The notes under the pieces were generated by a model, which was not told where the DNA came from, searched no databases, and worked only from the letters and a program-made list of their open reading frames with translations. DNA of 64,000 nucleotides from Poa pratensis (Eukaryota > Streptophyta > Magnoliopsida > Poales > Poaceae): NCBI GenBank assembly GCA_947311845.1, contig CAMZMU010000041.1, forward strand, positions 116,462,082 through 116,526,081, read 5' to 3'. The stretch's first letter is position 1, and the number at the start of each line of letters is the position of its first letter. The translations under genes were made by a program, and so were the position numbers. This document shows, in pieces, positions 1-11,596 of the stretch.

Positions 1-1199
1 TCTCTCAGAACAGATAACTAGCATGTTGGGTAAACAAATTACAGCTGGGCAATTGACAAATAGAGAGGGCATAACAATGCAATACATGCCAAGATGTCTA
101 CTATGAAATCTAGTTGGGCATTACAACAAAGTACATAGACCGTTATTCCAACACATCTATGCCTAAATAATCCACCTTCAAGGCAGCATCCGCATCCCAT
201 TCAGTATTAAGTTGCTAACAACAGATTATTGCATGAAGTAAAGTGTGTAATGTAATCAATACAAGTGCCCTTGGACACTGCACCAATGTTTTATCCCTAG
301 TAGCAACAGCACATCTACCATCTTAGACCTTTCTGTCACTGATCCAGATATCTAGAGACTGAACCCACTATCGAGCATAAATACCCCCTCTTGGAGTCAC
401 AAGCATCTACTTGGCCAAAGCATCTACTAGCAACGGAGAGCATGCAAGATCAAGAGCACATAGATAAACAACTTGAATAAACATGGTATCAATATTCATC
501 GGATCCCAGCAAACACAACATCTAGCATTACAATAAGATGATCTTGATCATGTTAGGCAGCTCACAAGATCTAAACATGGAGGCACAAGGTAGAGAGACA
601 ACCATCTAGCTACTGCTATGGACCCGTAGTCCAGGGGTGGACTACTCACGCATCACTCCGGAGGCAGGCATGGTGATGTAGAGCCCTCCGGTGATGATCT
701 CCCCTCCGGCAGGGTGCCGGGAAGAGCTTCAGAACTCCTCCGATCTGAGATTGACGATGACGGCCGCGACGGAACTTTTCGTGGAATATGATCGACCGTA
801 ATAGGGTTTTCGCGTCGCGGAGAATATATAGGCGAAGAGGCGGCGTCGGTGGCCGAGGGGGGCCACCACGCCATAGGGGGGCGCGGGCCCACCCTGGGCC
901 GCGCCCTAGTGTGGCGTGGCCCCCTGGTGGGTCTGCTCCGACTCCCCTTTGGACTCCGTGATCTCCTCGTGATATTATTGACGATGTCTTTTGTTTCGTC
1001 CAATTCCGAGAATATTTCCTTAATAGATTTTCTGAAACCAAAAACAGCAGAAAACAGGGAACTGGCACTGTGGCATCTTGTTAATAGGTTAGTCCCAGAA
1101 AATGCATAAAAATGATATAAAGTGTAACCAAAACATGTAGCAATTGATATAATAACAGCATGGAACATCAAAAATTATAGATACGTTTGAGACGTATCA
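1..1199 (-). repeat. 3' LTR of the Athila-type element (partial)
   Basis: It aligns end to end with 6406-7605 at an almost constant offset. By eye there are about a dozen substitutions and one small length difference over 1.2 kb. It ends in GTATCA at 1199, next to a purine-rich tract on the minus strand. About 370 bases of this LTR lie left of the window. A TATA-like stretch sits at about 822-833 on the minus strand. Confidence 0.92.
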
Positions 1200-1216
1200 A
1201 GCATCCCCAAGCTTAG
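1200..1216 (-). other. polypurine tract of the Athila-type element
   Basis: On the minus strand the tract reads AAGCTTGGGGATGC immediately before the 3' LTR start TGATAC. Its position and purine run fit the plus-strand priming site. Near-copies of the same tract occur further inside the element at about 3054 and 3107. Confidence 0.6.
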
Positions 1217-3773
1217 TTCCTGCTCGTCCTCGAGTAGGTAAACGATAAAAACAGATAATTTTTGAAGTGACATGCTACCAACACAATCTTTGATCAAATA
1301 ACAATGTAATGCACATGATCTGAATGAAGTGATCCAAGCCAATGGTCTATAGTTTGCAAGCAAGTAAATAAAGAGTAAACATAAGTGATCACACAAGTGC
1401 AAACTTTCATGAATAACACTATAAAACATTTAGAGATATAATAGTCTAACATAATAGTTAGTTCACAGCAGCAATAATTCTCAACATGAAAGTGTTTGTA
1501 TCAACACAAAGGAAGATAATAGCTTCAGCTTTTGCTTCAACTTTCAACATGTATATCATATAGATAATGTCAATGCAAAGAATATGATCAACCAAACACA
1601 AAGTTATGTAAAAACTGTTATACTGGAGTTGACAATGATGTTTGCTTAAGTAGACAGAAAGAAGTGGGAAAACTGACTCAACATAAAAGTAAAAGAATGG
1701 CCCTTCGCAGAGGGAAGCAGGGATTAACATCATGTGCTAGAGCTGTAGTTCCCGAAGGCATATAGAGAGCATAAAATATTGTTTTGTAAGGTAATGGTGT
1801 ATACAGGTGTCAACAAATCAAATAGCAGGTACTTGTCATCTTCCATGGCTAACTAACTTTTAGAGCGGTTCCGAGAGTTTTTAGGACTGCACTTGTAACA
1901 AGCACTTATTGGTGACACTCCTCCCAACCATTTACTTTCCACAAACCATGGCTAACCGAATCCTCGGGTGCCCACCAACATTCACCATGGAGGAGTGTCT
2001 ATTTATTTATTTATAGGGTGGACTAACCAGCTCTTTAATGCAAAATAAAAGGTGGAGAAGCAGATGAAGCTGCCAATCCTTGTAAATTAATTAGCATGGA
2101 AGATGACAAATCTCACTACTACGTCCTTATGAGCTTTTCAAGTAGTGACACAAAAAGGATAATTGTTTTGAGTAGTTAGTAGATAGCACATGAAGAAATT
2201 TACTTGGAATGGTGAAAACACCACATAATAGGTAGGTATGGTGGACACAGGTGGCATGGATTTGGCTCAAGGTTTTGGATGTACAAGAAGCATTCCCTCT
2301 TAGTACAGAGTTTAGGCTAGCAAGTTATTATAAGCAAACATCATTATCAACTGGAATAGCAAGAGTGTACATAAAACACAAGGTTTGACGAACCATAGAC
2401 TCCCACTGTCTTCCTTGTTAACACATAGCCTTCATCCAAAAATTATCTAGACTACTATGGACTTCCAATCATGCAACAGATTATTATAGCAGAAAATCCT
2501 TATAGTAGTTCTTCATTAATAGCCATTACTTACATGATGCACAAGCTTAAACATTAATTACTTGACAGCTCAAAACAATTGGCAAGCATCAAATTACTCA
2601 AGACAACGATCTAAAAAGATTCATGTAAGCATTTTATACCACTACCACATGCATAGCATTTTTCTGGTCCAACCAAACACCAATCAACTTATTTGACAAC
2701 TCTCCAAACAGATATAAGTGAAGCAAGAGAGTACTTTCTTCAAAAGAAACTGAAAGCTCTAACAAGAGATGTATGAAAAACTGAGAGCTAACAGCAATAA
2801 CAGCAACTAGACAGGAATACTCAACAAGTATAAGTGAAGCACAAGAGTATTCTAATGAAAAAGTGGAGCGTGTCTCTCTCCCAAACATGAATGCTAGGAT
2901 CCAACAAGTATAGCACAGCAAACAAAACAAAACAAACTGAAAACAAAAACACACTGACGCTCCAAGGAAGAGTACACTAGTATGAAGCAATAAAAATATA
3001 GCACCATTAGAGATGACCTGATAATTTGTAGATGAAGAAGGGGATGCCTTGGGCATCCCCAAGCTTAGATGCTTGAGTCTTCTTGAAATATGCTGGGGAG
3101 GTAAGCCTCCCCAAGCTTAAGCTCTTCACTCTTCTTGATCATGTAATATCATTCTCCTCTATCAACACTTGAAAACTTCCTTCACACCAAAACTTAACAG
3201 CTTTTCTCATTAGCAGGTTAGTGCACTAAAAGATAATACTTCAAAGTTCTAGCAAAGACAAAACTCACAAGCCAACTATTTTAAACATTAGCCACTGTTA
3301 CTAGGCTCAAGTGGGCACTTTTACACGAAAAGAAACCACTTAAAAACTTGTAAAAGAGAGAATGCAAAATAAAAGACAGAATCTGTCAAACCAGAACAGT
3401 CTGTATGACGAATTTTTTCGAGGCACTTACGATGCTCAGATGAAAAACTTTTGAAATAATGAAAGTTGCGTAACATCATCAGGAACATGCACAAAAATTT
3501 CAGCATTTTTCGATTTTTTCTGATTTTCTACTGAATTAAACGGTGACGAACAGCAATCTGTCCCAATGCAGTCCCGAAAATAAAAACCAACTTTGCATTA
3601 GTAACTCTCCTTGGCACAACAAAACAGCAAATAAAAGATACAAAGGAGTTGCTACAGAGGTAAACAAGCATCCTTGACTCAAGAAAACAAAAATAAAACA
3701 GCAAATAAAAACATGGGTTATCTCCCAGAAGTGCTTTTCTTTAATGCCTTTGAGCTAGGCATGAAGAGATGCA
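1217..3773 (-). other. non-coding 3' internal region of the Athila-type element
   Basis: This is about 2.6 kb between protease and 3' LTR. It has only short, low-complexity open frames, none recognisable as reverse transcriptase, integrase or an envelope-like protein. Such stretches are common in internally deleted Athila relatives. The one structured part is the inverted-repeat block at 3040-3112. Nothing else can be assigned. Confidence 0.6.
3040..3118. repeat. two GC-rich hairpins next to polypurine-like copies
   Basis: GGGGATGCC and GGCATCCCC flank a 3-base loop at 3040-3060. A second inverted repeat, GGGGAGG with CCTCCCC, spans about 3095-3112. Each is followed by CCAAGCTTA, the same word as in the polypurine tract at 1200-1216. 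They may be duplicated priming tracts or RNA structures; the role is unknown. Confidence 0.6.
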
Positions 3774-4922
3774 TCAAGTATTGTCAAGACCAGAAAATCC
3801 AAAACCATAATTTGTCTTGACACTAGTATCATGTGAGTATTTCATCTTCTTCCTAGGGAAGTGTTCCATACCTTTCTTGAGTGGGAATTGAAATTTTATA
3901 TTCCCCTCTCTCATATCAATAACAGCACCAACAGTTCTCAGAAAAGGTCTTCCCAAAACAATAGGACAAGAAGGATTGCATTCAATATCCAAAACCACAA
4001 AATCAACAGGGACAAGATTGTTATTAACCATTATCAAAACATCATCAACTTTTCCTAAAGGTTTCTTCATAGAAGAATCAGCAAAGTGAACATCCAAATG
4101 ACATTTTTCCAAAGGTGCAAGCTTGAGAATATCATATAAATTTTTAGGCATAACCGAAATACAAGAACCAAGGTCACACAAAGCATTGCATTCAAACTCA
4201 CTCAGTTTCATTTTAATAACAGGTTCCCAATTATCATCTAACTTCCTAGGGATAGAAGCTTCAAGTTTTAATTTTTCTTCCCTAGCATGCATGAGAGCTT
4301 TGATAATATGTTCAGTAAAAGCCATATTTATTTTACTAGCATTAGGACTCTTAGCTAGCTTTTGCAAGAACATGATGACTTCAGTTATGTTACAATTTTC
4401 GAAATTGAAGTTGTTGTCATCAAAAACAATGGAGCAATTATCACCAACACCTCTAAAAATTTCAGCACTTTTACTAGGAACAAAAGTAGTGCTATCAGGC
4501 AATTTAAAACTTTTTGTAGAGGTAGTAGAGACATTTCCAACACTTATTATCTTTTCACTAACAGTAGGGGGCGCATTAGCATGTGAGGCATCATTTGTTT
4601 CATTAGTAAAAATAGTGCAAACTCTAACAACACTATTTTGTTCAGCAATTTCAGCTTCTCTTTCTTCTCTCTCCCATCTTTCATGAAGTTCAGCAAGCAT
4701 CCTAATGTTATTATCAATTTTAATTTGGATAGCATTGAGTGTTTTACTCTCTCTAATATCACTAGGAATAGCTTTTATTTTCAGCATTTCAACATCATGA
4801 GCAAGACTATCAACTTTAGCAGCAAGAGTATCAATTTTTCCTAGCTTTTCCTCAACAGTTTTATTAAAAGTAGTTTGTGTGCTAATAAAATCCTTAAGCA
4901 TGACTTCAAGATCAGAGGGCAC
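3774..4922 (-). pseudogene. Athila-type retroviral aspartic protease region
   Basis: This 382-residue minus-strand frame ends in a retropepsin-like domain. The first half is polar and coiled-coil-like. The catalytic loop appears as LCDLGSCISVMPK at about residue 250, followed by VDFVVLDIECNPSCPIVLGRPFL and an AVIDMREG segment, the usual core of Athila proteases. Athila-type enzymes often show DLG where most retroviral proteases have DTG or DSG, so this is not clear evidence of damage. The frame is shifted relative to the gag piece just upstream, and the polyprotein stops here without entering reverse transcriptase. As part of a non-autonomous element I treat it as a relic, although this frame itself is open. 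Confidence 0.75.
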
Positions 4923-5832
4923 ACTTCTATTGTTACTGTAGGAATTACCATAGAATTACCATAAGAGTTGCTACCATTAGCAGGATATGGCCTATAATTG
5001 TTGCTACCAAAATTATTCCTATAGGCATTGTTGTTGAAGTTGTTATTTTTAATGAAGTTTACATCAACATTTTTCTCATCATGAGCAACCAAAGAAGCAA
5101 GAGGAATATTATTTGGATCCACAACACCATGTCCATTCGAAAGCATAGTCATAATAGCATCAACTTTATCACTCAAGGAGGAAATTTCCTCAACAGAATT
5201 TACCTTCTTACCAGTTGGAGCCTTTCAGTGTGCCATTCAGAATAATTTACCATCATATCATCAAGAAGCTTTGTAGCAGCACCCAAAGTGATGGACATAA
5301 AGGTCCCTCCAGCAGCCGAGTCCAATAAGTTCCTTGAGGAAAAATTTAGTCCTGCATAAAAGGTTTGGATGATCATCCAAGTAGTCAGTCCATGAGTGGG
5401 GCAATTTTTAACCAAAGACTTCATTCTTTCCCAAGCTTGGGCAACATGCTCATTATCAAGTTGCCTAAAGTTCATAATACCACTTCTTAAAGAGATAATT
5501 TTAGCAGGAGGATAATATTTTCCAATGAAAGCATCTTTGCATTTAGTCCAGGAATCAATACTATTTCTAGGAAACAATTTCAGCTTAATAATATCACTCT
5601 CTACCTCCTTATACTTTTGCATATCACAAAGTTCAACAAAATTGTTTAAGTGGGCAGCAGCATCATCAGTACTAACACCAGAAAATTGCTCTTTCATAAC
5701 CAGATTTAACAGTGCGGGCTTAATCTCATAAAATTCTGCTTTAGAAGCAGGTGGAGCAATGGGTGTACAGATAAAATCATTATTGTTTGTGCTAGTAAAG
5801 TCACACAACTTAGTATTTTCAGGATTACTCAT
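4841..5832 (-). pseudogene. Athila-type gag, frameshifted
   Basis: The gag starts with MSNPENTKLCDF at 5832 and runs 210 residues to 5200. It contains the retrotransposon gag core, including LKLFPRNSIDSWTKCKDAF and the HVAQAWERMK segment. The frame then breaks near 5200 and continues in another frame through 4841 with an asparagine-rich stretch (NNNFNNNAYRNNFGSNNYRP), typical of Athila gag tails. A further shift leads into the protease frame. No CCHC zinc knuckle is visible. In the element it would form the particle shell and package RNA in the cytoplasm. With at least two frameshifts it cannot make a single polyprotein. Confidence 0.75.
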
Positions 5833-6010
5833 TTTAGCAAGCCTAAAACAAGCAACAGGGTAACTCGAAATTAAAAACTAGATGCAGGAATTTAATTTTT
5901 TTGGGTTTTTGATTTTTAACAGCAAGCAAAACAAAAATAAAACAAGACAAAAAACAAAGTAAAGAGATTGGAACTGATAGACTCCCCTTTCCAATAGCCT
6001 CCAAGTCCAC

Positions 6011-6023
6011 GGCAACGGCGCCA
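6011..6023 (-). other. primer binding site of the Athila-type element
   Basis: On the minus strand TGGCGCCGTTGCC begins 10 bases inside the end of the 5' LTR. This is the primer-site sequence typical of Athila elements. The priming tRNA was not verified. Confidence 0.8.
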
Positions 6024-6033
6024 GAAAACAGCT

Positions 6034-7605
6034 TGATGGCTACGTGTTGGTGAACCCCAAGAGGAAGGTTATGATGTAGACAGCAGAAGTTTTCCCTTGA
6101 GAAATCTACCCAAGGTTATCAATCCAGTAGGACTTGATGATCTATCGGAAGGTTGTTGATGTTAACTCCCCCTGGCGCTAGGGAGCTTGCACCAACGTGG
6201 AATCTGCATAGACACAAACCAGAAATTTGCCCAACACGAAACAAAGAGGTTGTCAATCTCTCCGGTCTTGCAGAAACAAAGAGTTAAACGTATGGTGTGG
6301 AAAATAGCAGGAAAAACAGCAAGTAACAGGAAACAGATGATTGCAGCAGGTTGTGTAAACAGTAGGAGGAAATTAGACCAGGGTCCACAGTTCACCAGTG
6401 GTGTCTTTCTCAGAACAGATAACTAGCATGTTGGGTAAACAAATTACAGCTGGGCAATTGACAAATAGAGAGGGCATAACAATGCAATACATGCCAAGAT
6501 GTCTACTATGAAATCTAGTTGGGCATTACAACAAAGTACATAGACCGTTATTCCAATAGCATCTATGCCTAAATAATCCACCTTCAAGGCAGCATCCGCA
6601 TCCCATTCAGTATTAAGTTGCTAACAACAGATTATTGCATGAAGTAAAGTGTGTAATGTAATCAATACAAGTGCCCTTGGACACTGCACCAATGTTTTAT
6701 CCCTAGTAGAAACAGCACATCTACCATCTTATACCTTTCTGTCACTGATCCAGTTATCTAGAGACTGAACCCACTATCGAGCATAAATACCCCCTCTTGG
6801 AGTCACAAGCATCTACTTGGCCAATGCATCTACTAGCAACGGAGAGCATGCAAGATCAAGAGCACATAGATAAACAACTTGAATAAACATGGTATCAATA
6901 TTCATCGGATCCCAGCAAACACAACATCTAGCATTACAATAAGATGATCTTGATTATGTTAGGCAGCTCACAAGATCTAAACATGGAGGCACAAGGTAGA
7001 GAGACAACCATCTAGCTACTGCTATGGACCCGTAGTCCAGGGGTGGACTACTCACGCATCACTCCGGAGGTAGGCATGGTGATGTAGAGCCCTCCGGTGA
7101 TGATCTCCCCTCCGGCAGGGTGCCGGGAAGAGCTTCAGAACTCCTCCGATCTGAGATTGACGACGACGGCCGCGACGGAACTTTTCGTGGAATATGATCG
7201 ACCGTAATAGGGTTTTCGCGTAGCGGAGAATATATAGGCGAAGAGGCGGCGTCGGTGGCCGAGGGGGGCCACCACGCCATAGGGGGGCACGGGCCCACCC
7301 TGGGCCGCGCCCTAGTGTGGCGTGGCCCCCTGGTGGGTCTGCTCCGACTCCCCTTTGGACTCCGTGATCTCCTCGTGATATTATTGACGATATCTTTTGT
7401 TTCGTCCAATTCCGAGAATATTTCCTTAATAGATTTTCTGAAACCAAAAATAGCAGAAAACAGGGAACTGGCACTGTGGCATCTTGTTAATAGGTTAGTC
7501 CTAGAAAATGCATAAAAATGATATAAAGTGTAACCAAAACATGTAGCAATTGATATAATAACAGCATGGAACATCAAAAATTATAGATACGTTTGAGACG
7601 TATCA
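6034..7605 (-). repeat. 5' LTR of the Athila-type element (complete)
   Basis: This 1572-bp LTR runs from TGATACGTCTC at 7605 to CCATCA at 6034 on the minus strand, with matching TGAT/ATCA ends. It drives transcription leftwards. A TATA-like box (CCTATATATTCTC) lies near 7226-7238 in a GC-rich block. Both LTRs carry short open frames in this block; these are GC-rich by-products, not genes. Confidence 0.92.
7226..7238 (-). promoter_or_regulatory. TATA-like promoter element in the Athila-type LTR
   Basis: CCTATATATTCTC on the minus strand sits about 370 bases into the LTR, where a U3 core promoter is expected. The copy in the other LTR is at about 822-833. Confidence 0.45.
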
Positions 7606-8201
7606 GGATGTTCCCGAGGCACAGGCACCGTGCTCTGCTCCCGCTCGCGAGGGTAAGCACCAAGGTCCTTGGTGAGGTGACGTGCATGGGAGCAGGCCCA
7701 TGAGTTCAGAGCTTGGAGCCTTTGGATTTGGCGATGCTGCTGGGATGCTCCCGAGGCACAGGCACCGTGCTCAGCCCCCGCTCGCGAGGCACGCATGGGG
7801 TAAGTATGAGCGTGAATGATAGCAGAAATCAACTACTTACCGCGGCAATATTACATAACGGCGCTAAGGCCCACAGGTTCATGCTGCGATGAAATTGTTC
7901 ATTACATTTGGCGTGGCCAAAATAAAATCCGCCATGTCTGGGCATGGGGTTCCACACGGAGTGGCTGAGCCATCTTGCGGCCCGCGGCGACACGTTGGAG
8001 AGAGAGCTCAGATGAGTACATTCCGCCATGTCTGAGCATGGGGTTCCACACGGGGTGGCTGAGGCTTCTCGCGGCCCGTGGCGACGCGTTGTAGAGAGAG
8101 CTCAGATGATGGAGACCCTCGGGGAGGGAAAAGCTTTGTCAAGCTGGGGATGTGATGGCGCATGCTTCCCTCTTGAGACAAAAAATGCCTGCCGCGACTG
8201 A
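7606..8201 (-). other. region downstream of integrase in element E, no gene
   Basis: About 600 bases follow the integrase stop. They hold a tandem duplication (7929-8116) and two copies of a GATGYTCCCGAGGCACAGG block at about 7607 and 7744. No coding signal is seen. The antisense gene found in elements B and C at this position would lie further left if present. Confidence 0.55.
7929..8116. repeat. two-copy tandem repeat, about 94 bp
   Basis: The block starting GCCATGTCTGRGCATGGGG at 7931 recurs at 8025 with a few differences. Each copy ends near AGAGAGAGCTCAGATGA. Confidence 0.75.
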
Positions 8202-9428
8202 TCATGGGTAGAACTTGCGCAGATGCTCGATGTTCCACGGGTTCTTGACTGGAATGCCGTCTTCCGTCTTGAGGTGTGCTGCGCCGGTCTTGGAGACATG
8301 CACGACCCTGAAGGGCCCCTCCCACATGGGTGAGAGCTTGTGGAGGCCTTCCCTGGAGAGGATCCTCTTCAGGACGAGGTCGCCTGTCTCGAGGGTGCGC
8401 GGGCGTATGTGGCGGCTGTGGTAGCGGCGGAGGTCTTGCTGGTACCTTGCGGCCCAGAGGGCATCATTGCAGCGGATTCCCTCAAGCAGCAGCAGGTCTT
8501 CGTTGCGGATGCCATCCTGGTTGGCTTCGTTGAAGGCGAGGACTCGCGGGGACCCGTGCTCGAGCTCGTTGGGGAGGACCGCTTCAGCTCCGTAGACGAG
8601 GGAGAACGGCGTTTCGCCAGTGGGCTTCGTGGCCATGGTGCGAATGGACCAGAGCACGAATGGGAGTTCATCATCTTTGGCTCGCTCGGCTTGCCCGTTG
8701 CTTCGTGCGTGCGCCACCGAGGCGTAGCAGATTTGGGTGTCGAGGCTGCCGTAGTAGGACTTGAAGACACCGCTGGTGAATTGTGAGCCGTTGTTGGTGA
8801 TGATGCGGTTTGGCACGCCGAAGCGGCAGACCAGGCTCCTGATGAATTTCACCGCGGACCTCGCCGGGATGGTGCGCACTACTTCAACCTCCGCCCATTT
8901 GGAGAACTTGTCGATGGCAACGTAGAGGTAGCGGTAGCCCCCGAGCGCTCGTGGGAAGGGTACCTGGATGTCCAGCCCCCAGACCGCGAAGGGCCAGGAG
9001 AGCGGGATGGTTTGAAGTCCCTGCGCAGGCTGGTGGATCTGCTTGGCGTGGAATTGGCATGCCTCGCAAGACTGGACGATGGCGGTGGCATCCTGGAGCA
9101 CTGTGGGCCAGTAGAAGCCGCTTCGGAAGACCTTCCCCGTGAGGGTGCGCGAGGATGAGGGATGACCACATTCTCCACTGTGTATATCCCTGATCAACTG
9201 GTGGCCTTCTTCTGAGGGAACGCATCGCAACGCGATCCCGTTGGGACGCTTACGGTACAGGTCTCCCTCGTGGAGGTAGTATGACTTGGCCTGCCGAGCT
9301 ATTCTTTTTGCTTCTGCATCTTCCTCAGGGAGGACTCCGTCCTGGAGATATTCCTTGATCTCGACGATCCAATCCGCTGCTTGACGCACCAGGGTCAGCA
9401 ACAGGCGTTCTCCTGAGGTGGGCCGCAC
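8202..9428 (-). pseudogene. Tat-type integrase of element E
   Basis: This 408-residue open frame holds the zinc-binding region (HSGECGHPSSS then CEACQFHAKQ), the DDE core and a C-terminal GPF-type domain near PMWEGPFRVVHVSKTG. The first core Asp is in WGLDIQVP. The second, normally in a TDNG motif, reads ITNNGSQF, so the catalytic Asp is Asn. The third, Glu, is in SNGQAERA. About 20 residues that normally follow this Glu are missing before the DELPFVLW segment. Integrase joins retrotransposon DNA to the chromosome in the nucleus. The Asp to Asn change and the deletion mean this copy is inactive even though the frame is open. Confidence 0.85.
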
Positions 9429-9599
9429 TCTGGTGCTCCAGTTGTTGGCGCTGGTGGGAGCTCTTCGTCGGTGTCCATGGTAGCTGCTTTGATGGGCTGT
9501 TTGAATGATGCCTTGATGAGCCTCTCCTCAAACACGCCTGCTCGTTGGGCTTCCCTTCTTGATGCTCACTTCACGATGTCATCCACCTCCTGATTCTCT

Positions 9600-10660
9600 C
9601 CTCGTGGGATATGCATGAGCTCCATTCCTCTGAAGTGCTTCTCGAGCCTGCGGACCTCCTCGAGGTAAGCGGCCATGTGGCCGTCTTTAGGCTTGTAGCT
9701 CTTGTTGGAGAAGTTGACGAGGAGCTGGTAGTTGCTCTTGATGAGTATGCGCTTGACGCCGAGAGCGATTGCAGCTCTGAGCCCAGCGAGGAGACCTACG
9801 TATTCAACTATGTTGTTGGAGACCTTGTCGCTGTGCGTGAAGCACAGGTGGACGGCGTAGAAGAGCTTGTCGCCTGTCAGTTAAGTCAGGACAGCGCCAG
9901 CCCCCGCGCATTGGCGTGCGAATGCTCCATCAAAGTGCATGGTCCAGTAGTTGGGCGCTGTCCCTCCTGAGGTTGTGGCCTCTTCCTCCTGAGGCTCTTC
10001 CTGACATGTGTCCGTCCACTCGGCGGTGAAATCCGCCAGCACCCTGCCCTTGATGACCCTCGTGGTGTCGAACTTCAGATCGAACGGTTGCAGCTCGATG
10101 CCCCATCCTGCGACGCGATCGATGGTGTTTGGGTTGCGCAGGACTTGCTCCAGGGGGTACGATGTGACCACCTTGATGGGGTGGCCCTGGAAGTAGTGGC
10201 GTAGCTTCCTGGAGGCGATGAGGAGTGCGAAGAGGAGCTTTTGCTGCATGGTGTACCGCTCGCGAGCATCTCATAGCACTGTGCTGACGAAATAGACGGG
10301 GTGCTTGACAAGCGTTGTCGGTGGTACTTCAGCGCTGGGCTCTTCGCGGTGCTCTTCAGGGGTCTTGTCAAGGTTCTCTTGCGGCGGGTCCTCGGCGAGG
10401 ATGTCTGTCGGTCGCACAGGTTCAGCTTGAGGCTCAAGGCTTGGGGAGGGTGCTTCCTTGTCGGGGGGCTCTGGGCTTGGCGAGGTGGTGCCCTTCTTGG
10501 CGAGGACTGGCTCTTCCCTTTCAGCCACCAGGACCGCGCTTGCCGTCTGAGGAGTGGCTGCCAAGTACAGCTTGAGGGGCTCACGAGGTCGTGGGGCGAC
10601 CATGATCGGTGGGCAGGTCTTCGAATGCCTTGGCTGCTTCCGGCGTCCATTTGAATGTGC
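9600..10660 (-). pseudogene. RNase H region of element E
   Basis: A readable segment at 9881-10249 contains the reverse-transcriptase-type RNase H (LIASRKLRHYFQGHPIKVV, then GWGIELQPFDLKF) and the start of a second RNase H domain (YWTMHFDGAF). It continues after a stop near 9880 as SNNIVEYVGLLAGLRAAIALG and RGENQEVDDIVK. The stretch 10250-10660, between here and the reverse transcriptase, has many stops. The tandem RNase H arrangement is typical of Tat elements. Its role is to remove the RNA template during cDNA synthesis. This copy is broken. Confidence 0.7.
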
Positions 10661-10679
10661 CGGACCTCTTCATGATCTT

Positions 10680-11530
10680 AAAAAATGGCAGCGCCCTCTC
10701 GTCGAACTTGGAGATGAACCAGCCGAGGCTGGCCATACATCCCGCTAGGCGCTACATGTCCTTGAGGCGACGAGGTGGCTGCATCTCTTCTATGGCCCTG
10801 ATCTTGTCGGGATTGGCTTCGATGCCGCGGTGAGACACTAGGAACCCGAGGAGCTTGCCTGATGGTACCCCGAAGACGCACTTGGCGGGGTTCAGCTTGA
10901 TGTTCACCTTACGCAGGTTGGCAAAAGTCTCCTCGAGGTCCTTCAGGAGTGTGTGCTCTTCGCGAGTCTTGACCACGATGTCGTCGACGTAGGCTTCTGC
11001 ATTTCTCCCCATCTGAGCCCCCAAGGCGGTCCTCATGAGCCACTAGAACGTGGCACCGGCATTCTTCAAGCCAAAGGGCATGCAGACGTAGCAGAACACA
11101 CCACAAGGGGTGAGAAATGTTGTCTTCTCCTCGTCCTCCTGTGCCATCTTGATCTGGTGATAGCCTGAGAAGGCATCCAGAAAACAGAGGAGGTCGCAGC
11201 CGGCAGTTGAGTCCACGATCTGGTCTATCCTCGGCAGAGGGTATGGGTCCTTGGGGCAGGCCTTGTTGAGGTCAGTGTAGTCGATGCAGAGCCGACCTCC
11301 ACCAGTGTGCTTGGGGACAACCACCGTGTTGGAGAGCCAGGTGGGATGTACAACTTCTCGAATGATCCGTGCTTCTTTCAACTTCTCTACTTCCTTGACG
11401 ATGAATTCTTGCTTCTCTGGCGCTTGGCGCCGCGCTTTCTACTTCACGGGGCGTGCGTTTGGACACACTGCTAAGTGGTGCTCGATCACCTCCCTCGGTA
11501 CTCCGGACATATCTGACAGTGCCCACGCGA
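10680..11530 (-). pseudogene. reverse transcriptase of element E
   Basis: Two frames, 11043-11381 and 10752-11036, together give a Gypsy reverse transcriptase: RLCIDYTDLNKACPKDPYPLP, FLDAFSGYHQIKM, FGLKNAGATF, then YVDDIVVKT with the catalytic Asp pair. A TAG stop near 11044 separates ATF from WLMR, and another TAG lies upstream near 11441 (PVK-stop-KAR). Both look like former CAG codons. The enzyme would copy element RNA into DNA in cytoplasmic particles. Apart from the stops the catalytic motifs are intact. Confidence 0.85.
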
Positions 11531-11596
11531 ATAGGTCAGAGTTTGCCCTGAGGAAGGCGACGAGCGCGCTTTCCTATTCGGGAGGCAAGCCAGCGC

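Larger units (their letters stand above)
1..7605 (-). mobile_element. Athila-lineage Gypsy LTR retrotransposon (Sabrina/WHAM-like), left end outside window
   Basis: This is a minus-strand element with a complete 5' LTR at 6034-7605 and a 3' LTR cut by the window edge (1-1199). The primer site, gag and a DLG-type protease lie between them, followed by about 2.6 kb without coding capacity. No reverse transcriptase, RNase H or integrase is visible, so it would be non-autonomous. The LTR opens with TGATACGTCTCA and closes with CATCA on the minus strand. The family name is inferred from memory of Triticeae LTR starts and was not checked against a repeat library. Its right end joins element E at 7605/7606. 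The left flank is out of view, so no target duplication can be paired. Confidence 0.88.

Noticed and set aside
849..1109. Open frames shared by both Athila-type LTRs (also 646-1171 and 7052-7577)
   Set aside because: They sit in the GC-rich LTR block near the promoter and owe their conservation to recent LTR identity. No protein similarity is recognised.
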